Shown here: positions 56,741 to 64,000 of the stretch, in pieces
Numbering within the stretch: the first letter of the stretch is position 1
Layout: each line of letters begins with the position of its first letter
NCBI GenBank assembly: GCA_034331105.1
Contig: JAXQGB010000012.1
Span: 1-64,000, forward strand
Direction of reading: 5' to 3'
DNA from: Caenicola sp034331105
Lineage (GTDB): Bacteria > Synergistota > Synergistia > Synergistales > Synergistaceae
Length of the DNA stretch: 64,000 nt
Translations under genes and position numbers: made by a program
Notes under the pieces: generated by a model
What the model was told of the DNA's origin: nothing
Databases searched by the model: none
What the model saw: only the letters and a program-made list of their open reading frames with translations

Positions 56741-57982
56741 TCACCGACGACCTGAGGAATAACTGTTGAATGCATCCGCAAGACGTAAGACACCATCTTT
56801 TGCAACATCAGGAGACACTTTTGCAAAAGAGATGCGGAAGCTGTTCTTGCCTTTATGTGCTTCATCCTGTGTAAAAAAAGCACTGCCGGGAATTATTCCA
56901 ATCTTTTTTTCCATAACAGCAAATCTTGCAAAAGACTTAACGTCATCAATAATGGGAACTTCTGCCCATACAAAAAATCCTCCTGAGGGATAATTAGTTT
57001 TTATCCCCAGCGGATCAAGATGATCCGCTATAGCTTTCATCATTCCATTTCTGCGGACCCTGTATGTATCACACAAGAAGTTTACCCTTTCATTAAAATC
57101 AATGGATTGAAGATAATTAACCAGCCCTTTTTGTACTATTGCAGCTCTTGTAAGCCCGGCACTCACTCTCAACGCATTCATCTGCTTTATCAGCGAACCT
57201 GGAATTACCGCCCAACCGCAGCGCATTCCCGGAGCGACCGTTTTAGAAAAACTGTTGGTATGTATAACTCTTTTGTCTTCTCCTGCAAGTTTAAGGTATG
57301 AGTCCGGGGGTACTCTGTCGTAACTAAGGTAGTGGTATGGGTCGTCTTCCAATATAGGGATATCAAATTTTTCTGCGACCTCAAGTATCTTTTTCCTTCT
57401 TTCAAGGGAAGCTGTACGGCCGCTTGGATTTTGAAAGTTAGGTATAGTGTATAAAAAACGAACACTGCGCTTGGATAGGATATCTTCAAGGGCTTCAGGA
57501 ACTATGCCTTCATCATCAGACGGCACCGATAAACACTGTGCCCCCTGTTTGCGAAAAGTCAGGAGCGACTCAGTGTATGTCGGTGACTCTACAAGAACTA
57601 CACTGCCGGGATCTATTAGCGCCTCAGAAACAAGCTGGATCGCTTCACCCGCTCCATTTGTAAGAAGAATGTTTTCACTGCTCACCCATCCGGGAGCGAT
57701 GCCATCAACAAGCATCCGGGCAGCTATCCAATCCCTAAGTTCGATCAGGCCAAAATCATCCTTGTAGTATGCAAGAAGGGATGTTTCATCAAAAACATTT
57801 TTGAATGCCTCTTTTAATTCGGCGAGTGGATATATATCAGCAGAAGGCTCTCCGGCTGTGAATGATATTGCATCATTTTCGATAGTTAATTTGATCATCT
57901 CACCTATTTCAGATGGCTCAAGCCGTTCTTTTGCCATGGTGCTCAACTGATCCCGGAAAACAAATTCTGCCTCCGTTGCCAT
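56741..57982 (-). CDS. 2-aminoadipate-type PLP aminotransferase
   Basis: Fold-type I aminotransferase, about 413 residues, of the LysN/2-aminoadipate group (MocR-like catalytic domain without the helix-turn-helix). Marks: ISFTAGEPSADIYPLAELKEAF, NGAGEAIQLVSEALIDPG, YTIPNFQNPSGRT, EDDPYHYLSYD, and the PLP lysine in TNSFSKTVAPGMRCGW. ATG 57982 has AAGGTG six bases upstream. 39 bases after the opine dehydrogenase gene. Acts on an amino acid with a long or acidic side chain by family; the exact one is unknown. Confidence 0.92.
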   Translation of the reverse strand: MATEAEFVFRDQLSTMAKERLEPSEIGEMIKLTIENDAISFTAGEPSADIYPLAELKEAFKNVFDETSLLAYYKDDFGLIELRDWIAARMLVDGIAPGWVSSENILLTNGAGEAIQLVSEALIDPGSVVLVESPTYTESLLTFRKQGAQCLSVPSDDEGIVPEALEDILSKRSVRFLYTIPNFQNPSGRTASLERRKKILEVAEKFDIPILEDDPYHYLSYDRVPPDSYLKLAGEDKRVIHTNSFSKTVAPGMRCGWAVIPGSLIKQMNALRVSAGLTRAAIVQKGLVNYLQSIDFNERVNFLCDTYRVRRNGMMKAIADHLDPLGIKTNYPSGGFFVWAEVPIIDDVKSFARFAVMEKKIGIIPGSAFFTQDEAHKGKNSFRISFAKVSPDVAKDGVLRLADAFNSYSSGRR

Positions 57983-58021
57983 TATTAACACCTTCCCCGC
58001 ACAAATTATTATTAGATCGTG

Positions 58022-59119
58022 TCACTCACCTGAAACTATTTTTTTAATTTCCTCGTGAGAAAGCCCTTTCATACCCAAAACATCAAAACCTCTGCCATTT
58101 TTCCTGTAATCTGTATCGTTGATCACCTGAGCAAGCTGTATAACTGAATCTACAGTCGGGACAGGAATATTTGCCATCATTGCCATATCTGAAAGCGGCA
58201 GAAGAAGGAATGGAACGTCCTCTGACAGGTATCTGAAGGTCATGGAAGTCGGAGAGTCCGCACCATGGTTTCCGTATACAGGATGATCTGCAAATATCTC
58301 ATGAAGGTTGCTATGCTTAGTCCTGTCCAAATTATAATTTGAAACAGCGTCCTCGTATTCTGAAATAAGGTCATATCCCCAGGCTTTCCCGACTGCCAGG
58401 CGTTCAGCATCCATCATTTCCATAACTCTGCATACCGATCCTGTCATACCATCGTTATAAAAACGGAATCTCTGTCCGCTTTCGATCCTGCCTGTATTCA
58501 TTATCATAGTCGGACAGTGAAGGATCATGTTTGTGTTTGCAAGTGCGACTGAGATCACATCCGGCAAAGGATTCAATCCTATGGGGAAAACATCTTTGAT
58601 CTCCCTTATCAGGTCACTTGTACGATTACCCGGTATAGCAGAGATCCACATACTTTCCTTGATTCCAAAGACAAGCGAACTTTTGTCATCCTGAAGACGG
58701 GTAGCATAAGGTATGGTGTCAGATTCTCCTATTAGGACCTTATCCGCAATGCCTCTTTTTTTTAATTTCATATATAGGGATATCGAACCAAAATTGCCGG
58801 GCATAATAACAATTTTTTGTCCCTCTTCAATGAACGGTGAAACGAATTCAAAAGCGGATTCCTGTCCAAATGAAGGCATCACGCAGTAAATTATGTCCGC
58901 TCCGCAAATTACCTCTTTAGGGTCAGTTGATACTACTGAGAGTTTAGCGCTGCCATGCACTTCTCCTCTTAATTCTATGGATTTGTTGTTTTTTATGATA
59001 TGGTTTAAATTATCAGCAAAAGAAGGATTTTCCCAAATTCTCACCTCATGGCCTCTGATAGCCATGTCACCGGCGATAGCATGCGCACCGTTTCCAGCTC
59101 CAAGTACTGCAATTTTCAT
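58022..59119 (-). CDS. octopine/opine dehydrogenase family enzyme
   Basis: NAD(P)-dependent enzyme of 365 residues. N-terminal Rossmann fold (KIAVLGAGNGAHAIAGDMAIRGHEVRIWE) and a C-terminal octopine dehydrogenase helical domain with the catalytic His-Asp pair region (NMILHCPTMIMNTGRIESG ... YNLDRTKHSNLHEIFADHPVYGNHGADSPTSMTFRYLSEDVPF). Such enzymes reversibly join or split an amino acid and a 2-oxo acid at the secondary amine. ATG 59119 has AGGAGG; GTG 59128 overlaps it. Here probably opine breakdown, given the catabolic neighbours. Confidence 0.92.
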   Translation of the reverse strand: MKIAVLGAGNGAHAIAGDMAIRGHEVRIWENPSFADNLNHIIKNNKSIELRGEVHGSAKLSVVSTDPKEVICGADIIYCVMPSFGQESAFEFVSPFIEEGQKIVIMPGNFGSISLYMKLKKRGIADKVLIGESDTIPYATRLQDDKSSLVFGIKESMWISAIPGNRTSDLIREIKDVFPIGLNPLPDVISVALANTNMILHCPTMIMNTGRIESGQRFRFYNDGMTGSVCRVMEMMDAERLAVGKAWGYDLISEYEDAVSNYNLDRTKHSNLHEIFADHPVYGNHGADSPTSMTFRYLSEDVPFLLLPLSDMAMMANIPVPTVDSVIQLAQVINDTDYRKNGRGFDVLGMKGLSHEEIKKIVSGE

Positions 59120-59146
59120 ACACCGCACCTCCTAAACCAAATTTCA

Positions 59147-59187
59147 AAATGGCTCCCCGGATAAATTGATCGGACGGGGAGCCATTT
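59147..59187 (-). terminator. terminator downstream of the YfcC gene
   Basis: Perfect 13-bp stem AAATGGCTCCCCG with a 15-base loop, 50 bases after the YfcC stop (minus strand) and 28 bases before the opine dehydrogenase start; modest T-run. Confidence 0.7.
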
Positions 59188-59237
59188 GACGAATATTCTT
59201 ATCTAGGCTGGATTGTCAAATCCAAAAAGCTTTGTGC

Positions 59238-60638
59238 TTAAAATGGCCCGAGGTTGATAGCCGTCGCAAAAATCAGAATTCCAGCTGCAAGGACACTCCA
59301 CATTACCATCAACGGCCACACGAATTTTGCCCATTTCTCGTAGGGTACTCCCGCAAGCCCTATTGCTGCCATGAGCACAGGCTGTATCGGAGAGATCGCG
59401 TTTGTGATCCCGTCACCGAACTGGAAGGCAAGCACCGACACCTGTCTCGTAACTCCAAGTATGTCACCCAGAGGTGCAAGGATAGGCATCGTCGTTGCGG
59501 CCTGACCTGAACCTGAAGCAAAAATAAAGTTAAGAGCGGTCTGGACCAAAAGCATACCTATTGCAGAAAGACTTGCTGGCAACCAACTCACTACCACTGC
59601 CAGACCATTGATAACAGAATCCATAATGTTTCCTTCGCTGAGTATTACAACGATAGCTCTTGCAAGGCCTATGCAAATTGCAGCAAAGACCATGTCCTTT
59701 GCTCCAAGTACGAAGTTCTCTGCAATTTCGTCGACCTTAAGACGGCCGATCAAACCGCAGCAAATACCCATCATGATGAAGATCGTGATTATTTCCTGGA
59801 GATAATAACCTTTTTTGATCACACCCCAAGCAAGGAATGCGAAGCCAATCAGGACCACCGCGAGTATAGCCATATCTTTTCCTGAAAGTTTCTCTTCCGA
59901 ACCGAAGGTAATATCATCCTTAGAAGAAATAGATGAGCTTAAACCATAAACAACACTTTTTGTTGGATCCATCTTAATTTTCTTTGCATAGCGCATTATC
60001 CACCACCAGACAAGGACGTAGAACAATGCCATACATCCGAATCTAAAGCCCATTCCTGAGAATAACGGCAATTCGGCTATCCCCTGTGCGATGCCAGTAT
60101 TGAAAGGATTCATTGGACCGGCAGTATATCCGACATAAGCACCCAGATATATCATAGCTACACCTACTACAGCGTCATATCCGACGCCTTTTGCCATAGC
60201 AACAGCCAAGGGAATAAAAACAAGGGATTCTTCGGCCATTCCAAATGTCGCACCGCCCGCAGCGATAACGAGCATTGTGGCAGGAACTAAAATATGCTCT
60301 CTGCCTTTCAGCTTTTCAACTGATCTGTTTATAGAACGGTTGATAGTACCTGTAGCGTTGATCACCTGAAAGACGGCGCCAACCATCAAAACAAAAAATA
60401 TAATTTCGCTTGCTGCATCAAGGCCTTTTGGGAGTGACATAAAAGTGTCAAATACACCTATAGGCTTTTGCTCAACACTGTGGAAGGTCCCAGGAACTAC
60501 AAGTGTCCTCCCGGTTTTTTCATCTTTCATCCTCTCAAACTCACCTGCAGGGACTGTGTATGTTCCTATCGCGGCAAGAATGATCAAGAAAGAAATCAGT
60601 ATATAAGTGTGCGGGATCCTAAATTTAAACTTTGTCAT
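59238..60638 (-). CDS. YfcC-family (DcuC-like) membrane carrier
   Basis: Twelve-helix ion-transporter-superfamily carrier of 466 residues. Marks: KFRIPHTYILISFLIILAAIGTYTVPAGEFER (YfcC N-terminus), GGATFGMAEESLVFIPL, GAYVGYTAGPMNPFNTGIAQ, FASGSGQAATTMPILAPLGDILGVTRQ and GDGITNAISPIQP. Family members move C4-dicarboxylates, basic amino acids or peptides; the substrate is unclear. Own transcript with terminator; sits between the cyclodeaminase-like and opine dehydrogenase genes and may import their substrate. Confidence 0.92.
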   Translation of the reverse strand: MTKFKFRIPHTYILISFLIILAAIGTYTVPAGEFERMKDEKTGRTLVVPGTFHSVEQKPIGVFDTFMSLPKGLDAASEIIFFVLMVGAVFQVINATGTINRSINRSVEKLKGREHILVPATMLVIAAGGATFGMAEESLVFIPLAVAMAKGVGYDAVVGVAMIYLGAYVGYTAGPMNPFNTGIAQGIAELPLFSGMGFRFGCMALFYVLVWWWIMRYAKKIKMDPTKSVVYGLSSSISSKDDITFGSEEKLSGKDMAILAVVLIGFAFLAWGVIKKGYYLQEIITIFIMMGICCGLIGRLKVDEIAENFVLGAKDMVFAAICIGLARAIVVILSEGNIMDSVINGLAVVVSWLPASLSAIGMLLVQTALNFIFASGSGQAATTMPILAPLGDILGVTRQVSVLAFQFGDGITNAISPIQPVLMAAIGLAGVPYEKWAKFVWPLMVMWSVLAAGILIFATAINLGPF

Positions 60639-60680
60639 TTCGCTTCACCTCTTTCTTTTATTTAAAAAATAATATAGTAA

Positions 60681-60718
60681 AGGTCTGTCAGTTCTTTTTT
60701 CAAAAAACCGACAGACCT
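60681..60718 (-). terminator. terminator after the ornithine cyclodeaminase-like gene
   Basis: AGGTCTGTC / GACAGACCT stem with a 20-base loop, then TTTACTAT on the minus strand; 11 bases after the stop. Confidence 0.65.
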
Positions 60719-60729
60719 GAAGCAAAAAA

Positions 60730-61749
60730 TTAGCGCTTGGGTTCTACTTCAACATCTTTATTGAAAACATACTGGTCAAACATATTCAGTTTCGTTGCTT
60801 TTTCAAAAATTGCGGTTGCAACCGCAACGTCCATTGCTCCGGTGCCAATTGGGATACAGACTATCTTTTCGTTGTCCTTGACCTTTCCGTCTATTTTTCC
60901 ACAGACGACTTCCCCAATAGTTCCGGTTATCATTTCCTGCTTAAATTTGCCCTGATCGACCACGCTTTTCAGTGCGCCCCTATGCATTGTTTGGCCTATA
61001 GAATCAACAAATACTTTATCCGCACTCAGAAGGAGATCATCTTCACACTCAGTAAAGGATCCCATCGGGAAAACTATCTGACCCGGTTTGATCCAGGAGC
61101 TTTTTATAAACTTGTTCCGTCCATGTGTTACCGAAACGACTATGTCTGCCTCTTTAGGTACATCTTCCGCTGATGCAGCCGCACAAATTTCTGTATTGAC
61201 CACCTTTGACATCTCATCAATATATTTCGTCACAGCTTCCGGATTGATGTCATAAATGACGACTTTCTCAATATCGAAGACCTCTGCGAAAGCCATTAGC
61301 TGCGTCCTGCCCTGAGCCCCTGCTCCATAAATGCCCAACTTTATTTTCTTCCTGCTGGATATGTATTTTGCTGCTACAGCAGCCTGTGCTCCGGTCCTGT
61401 AATTAGTTATCTGCTCTCCATCAACAATACATCTGAAAATCCCTGTTTCCGGGTCAAACAGCAAAATAAGAGCAATTATGTAAGGCAGCCCCCACGACGG
61501 ATTGTTCAAAGATCCCCCTACGCATTTGATGCCTGCACTTTTTTTGCTGTGAATATACGCAGGCATTGCATTAAGGCCATTTTTATAAGGAGGCCATTCT
61601 GCATCTTCACCAAGTTCCAAGGTTATTTTAGTGGGACAGATAACCTCGCCTTTGCCCCATCCGTCAAAAGCATCTTCACAAGCTGCAACAGTATCTTTCA
61701 TCGTCAGCAGCTCTCTTACCATATCTGCGTTGATAAGTTTACATGGCAT
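60730..61749 (-). CDS. ornithine cyclodeaminase / mu-crystallin family enzyme
   Basis: NAD(P)-dependent enzyme of 339 residues. Substrate-side motif KCVGGSLNNPSWGLPYIIALILLFDPETG, Arg/Lys in YRTGAQAAVAAKYISS, Rossmann glycines IYGAGAQGRTQLMAF, and VVSVTHGRNKFIKSSWIKPGQ; a catalytic Asp follows (KVFVDSIGQ). The family includes ornithine and lysine cyclodeaminases, alanine dehydrogenase and imine reductases, so the exact reaction is open. It is divergent from a FadR-type regulator and has a strong promoter. Confidence 0.9.
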   Translation of the reverse strand: MPCKLINADMVRELLTMKDTVAACEDAFDGWGKGEVICPTKITLELGEDAEWPPYKNGLNAMPAYIHSKKSAGIKCVGGSLNNPSWGLPYIIALILLFDPETGIFRCIVDGEQITNYRTGAQAAVAAKYISSRKKIKLGIYGAGAQGRTQLMAFAEVFDIEKVVIYDINPEAVTKYIDEMSKVVNTEICAAASAEDVPKEADIVVSVTHGRNKFIKSSWIKPGQIVFPMGSFTECEDDLLLSADKVFVDSIGQTMHRGALKSVVDQGKFKQEMITGTIGEVVCGKIDGKVKDNEKIVCIPIGTGAMDVAVATAIFEKATKLNMFDQYVFNKDVEVEPKR

Positions 61750-61890
61750 CTCTTCTACCTCCCAATTTTCTTTTTTTAGTTCCGGAAAGAATAATCTCTT
61801 TCTCCTTTTTACATTATTTACAGCAATAATTTAACAAGATAAAATAGTCAAATCCAAAGTTAAACATACCTGTCTAAATATCCTACAATT

Positions 61891-61919
61891 ATAATAAGCA
61901 TCAATTTTTAATATGTCAA
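61891..61919 (-). promoter_or_regulatory. promoter of the cyclodeaminase-like gene
   Basis: TTGACA (61914-61919), 17 bases, TATTAT (61891-61896; a TATAAT is offset by three) on the minus strand. Bases 61750-62043 otherwise hold no gene. Confidence 0.75.
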
Positions 61920-61974
61920 CAACTCATTCTGAATTTTCTGATTACGCCATCTTATTTATTTTTTCTGGTAAATG

Positions 61975-62004
61975 TTGTCATAAACAGGAGATCCCGTTTA
62001 AAAT
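61975..62004 (+). promoter_or_regulatory. promoter of the second FadR-type regulator
   Basis: TTGTCA (61975-61980), 18 bases, TAAAAT (61999-62004). Confidence 0.55.
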
Positions 62005-62043
62005 GATAGCGATGAAGGTCCAACTTTGAGAGGGGAAATAACA

Positions 62044-62775
62044 TTGCTAAGGCCCGTCATGAGAAAAACTCTTTCACAGACGATACTATGCGAAATAATA
62101 ACGGCGATAAAAAACGGATTATGGCAACCCGGAGATAGAATGCCCAGCGAAAAAGAGCTGGCTGACTCTTTTTCTGTCAGCAGAAATTCTGTAAGAGAGG
62201 CAATAAAAACTCTTAATAACATGAACATACTCGAATCCAGACCGGGGCAGGGAACTTTTCTTTCTAAAGATGCCATCAAATATATTCTTTCTTCTGAATT
62301 GATTGAAGACGGATACAGAGATGCAAGTTTATTTGAAATAACTGAAATAAGAGCACTATTGGAAGCACAGAGCGCTTATTGGGCCGCTGAAAGAGCTACT
62401 GATGATGAGATGGAAGAACTTAAGCATATCCTGGTCATTGCGCAAAAAAGCAGAAATGACAATATGCAGGAACAGGACAGGGTACATTATTTATTTCATG
62501 ACACTATAGTAAAACTTGCAAAAAACTCTTTTGTTGTAAGGCTTCTTTCTTCGATCCAAGCTGAAATTGCAGCCCAAAGATCGAAATTTGATGACATGTC
62601 TCCTGTAGACATATCAGAACTTATCCAGGATCAGGAAGAAATAATCAACTGTATTCTACAAAGAAAGCCTGTAAAGGCCAGAGAAGCGATGACAAAACAT
62701 CTTAATAAGGGTTTGATGCTCATCGCTTCGAATGCAACTGACAGCAAAATTATCTCTAACAAGGGAAATATGTAG
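62044..62775 (+). CDS. FadR-subfamily GntR regulator, second copy
   Basis: About 243 residues. Winged helix near the N-terminus (RKTLSQTILCEIITAIKNG, PSEKELADSFSVSRNSVREAI, RPGQGTFLS) and an FCD effector domain (EIRALLEAQSAYWAAERATDDEME, HYLFHDTIVKLAKNSF). The open frame starts at TTG 62026; TTG 62044 is better spaced from AGAGGGG, and both are possible. Divergent from the cyclodeaminase-like gene, so it probably controls that block. It differs clearly from the regulator at 51410; no shared operator with it was found here. Confidence 0.9.
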   Translation: MLRPVMRKTLSQTILCEIITAIKNGLWQPGDRMPSEKELADSFSVSRNSVREAIKTLNNMNILESRPGQGTFLSKDAIKYILSSELIEDGYRDASLFEITEIRALLEAQSAYWAAERATDDEMEELKHILVIAQKSRNDNMQEQDRVHYLFHDTIVKLAKNSFVVRLLSSIQAEIAAQRSKFDDMSPVDISELIQDQEEIINCILQRKPVKAREAMTKHLNKGLMLIASNATDSKIISNKGNM

Positions 62776-62984
62776 CATTCATTTCAATTAAATAATTTTC
62801 TGAATTTAGAGATCAAACATGATTATCTATTGGGTCAACGAAATTATCTCTGCCATTTGACTGCATTATTTCAATTCATTCCATATTTTCTATAAAACCC
62901 TTCAAAGGATATACAGCTCAACATTTCTCGGTTAAAATTGTACCGGGAGTGTAGAACAATTTCTAAAAATCAGGAGGGACATTC

Positions 62985-63539
62985 ATGAAAGCGACAGACA
63001 CCTTGAGGACCGAGCATCTCGCTGTAAGCCTGATGCTGGAAATAATGGAGGCCATCTCTGTCAGGATAACCGCCGGACAAAGTGTTCAACGCCAGGATCT
63101 GGACAACATGATAGACTTCCTTAGTGTTTTCGTCGATCAGTGTCATCACGCTAAAGAAGAGCAGATACTTTTTCCTGAGCTTGAACTTGCCGGCATTGCT
63201 AAAAACGGTGGGCCGATAGGCGTAATGCTGGCCGAACATGACCTTGCCAGGGAGTACATCCGTATTGTCAAAAAGGAGCTTTTAAATTATGGATCCGCAG
63301 ATCCGTCACAGCTTACAGATCTTACCGGGAGCATGCAGGCCTACATCGAACTTTTGAACGAACACACCCATAAGGAAAATGAAATCCTGTTCGAAATGGC
63401 GGACAAGCTCCTTTCAGAGGAAGTCCAGGATAGACTTTATTATCAGTTTGAGGAGCTTGAAGAAGAAGTGATCGGGCTCGGAAAACACGAAGAACTGCAC
63501 AAAATACTCGAAAAAATGAGCGCTGTTTATCTAACCTAA
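62985..63539 (+). CDS. hemerythrin-like (HHE) domain protein
   Basis: Four-helix bundle protein of 184 residues with a non-heme di-iron site. Ligand pattern: HLAVSLMLEIME (His 10), HHAKEEQILFPELE (His and Glu), HDLAREYI and HTHKENEILFEMADKLL. In anaerobes such proteins bind O2, NO or handle iron under oxidative stress. ATG follows AGGAGG. Monocistronic with a terminator whose stem begins in the stop codon. Confidence 0.93.
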   Translation: MKATDTLRTEHLAVSLMLEIMEAISVRITAGQSVQRQDLDNMIDFLSVFVDQCHHAKEEQILFPELELAGIAKNGGPIGVMLAEHDLAREYIRIVKKELLNYGSADPSQLTDLTGSMQAYIELLNEHTHKENEILFEMADKLLSEEVQDRLYYQFEELEEEVIGLGKHEELHKILEKMSAVYLT

Positions 63540-63577
63540 AATAAAGGAGCCCGGCTTCTGCCGGGCTCCTTTATTTT
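63538..63577 (+). terminator. rho-independent terminator after the hemerythrin gene
   Basis: 18-bp stem AAAATAAAGGAGCCCGGC with loop TTCT; T-rich exit on both strands, so it may also serve the convergent GIY-YIG gene. Confidence 0.93.
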
Positions 63578-63626
63578 ACCTTCAGTGCCGGACCAACTAT
63601 ATTTCCCCTGGCTTGATCCAACATTA

Positions 63627-63986
63627 CTACCGGTTTAGTTTTTTGTTGTACCCTTTGTCATCATATGGCTGCATTTTTTCAAGCCACTCTTGCTCCATAT
63701 TCCCCAATTCCCAGCTGATATTAACGATATCTTTGCATTCCTTTTGTTCTATAACATCATAAGTAAAGTTCTCGGGACCAAAATCGTTCCAGTCCTTTTG
63801 TAATCTTGCATTGGGATGCCTGTTTGATTCCAGCTGCATCCGCAGCGTCAGCCAGCGATTTTTAAGGTTAGAGCTTGTTCCGATCAGCACCTTTGAATTT
63901 TCATTGTTTTTTATCTGATAGACACCCATATAAACTTTTATTTGTCTGTATGCCTCCATCAGTTCCTTACGTTTATCTTTATCCAT
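63627..63986 (-). CDS. GIY-YIG-nuclease-superfamily protein
   Basis: Small protein of 119 residues. The diverged GIY...YIG motif reads MGVYQIKN ... KVLIGTSSNLKNRW, followed by a conserved Arg and a Glu/Asn region (LQKDWNDFGPENFTYDVIE), as in stand-alone GIY-YIG proteins of the UvrC/LuxR-associated type. Catalytic Tyr residues are partly replaced (GVY, LIG), so nuclease activity is uncertain. AGAGGG precedes ATG near the window's end; the gene is complete. Role unknown, possibly DNA repair or a mobile remnant. Confidence 0.8.
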   Translation of the reverse strand: MDKDKRKELMEAYRQIKVYMGVYQIKNNENSKVLIGTSSNLKNRWLTLRMQLESNRHPNARLQKDWNDFGPENFTYDVIEQKECKDIVNISWELGNMEQEWLEKMQPYDDKGYNKKLNR

Positions 63987-64000
63987 AATAATTTCCCTCT

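Noticed and set aside
62026..62043. Shared operator between the two FadR-type regulators
   Set aside because: The TGGCACTACCA word was not found in the 61750-62043 region, so the two regulators probably act on different sites.
1..64000. CRISPR arrays, insertion sequences or prophage genes
   Set aside because: No spaced direct repeats, transposase, integrase or phage structural genes were recognised.

Overview
The window reads as one contiguous chromosomal stretch of an anaerobic, amino-acid/organic-acid using bacterium with mid-range GC. Markers for anaerobiosis are an [FeFe]-hydrogenase maturase (HydF), a glycyl radical enzyme with its activase, two phenylacetate-CoA ligases, a rubredoxin-domain protein, a hemerythrin and hgcAB. 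A cyclic beta-1,2-glucan synthase suggests a diderm envelope. HisZ with short HisG, TRAP, MadLM and YfcC-type carriers and orphan Na+-pump subunit beta recall Synergistota (Synergistaceae-like). That placement is inference; a Clostridia/Negativicutes relative is not excluded by the sequence alone. No phage, IS element, CRISPR or rRNA was seen; one tRNA (Thr, anticodon TGT) is present.

Layout. 0.1-2.6 kb: NarL-type two-component pair and a 28-residue membrane peptide with its own promoter and terminator. 2.6-12.6 kb: a metal(loid)/thiol-redox island. It holds the mercury-methylation pair hgcAB, divergent from an arsenate-reductase-like gene through overlapping promoters; two ArsR repressors with visible operators; four ArsP/DUF318-type permease genes (two of them half-size); a double UspA; two thioredoxin-fold proteins; a Cys4 mini-protein; CcdA; and a Cys-rich DUF2703 protein. 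12.7-13.3 kb: hsp20 under a CIRCE operator. 13.4-22 kb: cyclic beta-1,2-glucan synthase split into two genes. 22.4-25.7 kb: tRNA-Thr and two paaK genes, each behind an attenuator-style leader with a small ORF. 25.7-27.4 kb: barstar, barnase and a zinc metallopeptidase. 27.5-36 kb: the histidine pathway (hisC plus a HAD phosphatase; hisZGBA-IE-HF; hisD). 36-46.7 kb: two pyridoxamine-oxidase-like paralogues, a CBS/CorC protein, a TM1266 regulator with a periplasmic binding protein and hydF, a rubredoxin protein, flavin reductase, CDF transporter, C-S lyase and MadLM. 46.8-55.5 kb: a glycyl radical enzyme system with a DMT exporter, FadR-type regulator and TRAP transporter, tied together by one repeated operator. 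55.6-62.8 kb: a second catabolic block (orphan OadB, aminotransferase, opine dehydrogenase, YfcC carrier, ornithine-cyclodeaminase-like enzyme) with its own FadR-type regulator. 62.9-64 kb: hemerythrin and a GIY-YIG protein.

The two most rewarding regions are the hgcAB/arsenic island, where promoter geometry ties mercury methylation to ArsR-type control, and the 46.8-55.5 kb block, where three promoters each carry the same operator just downstream of the -10 box. The latter defines a small regulon around a glycyl radical enzyme whose substrate cannot be named from sequence.
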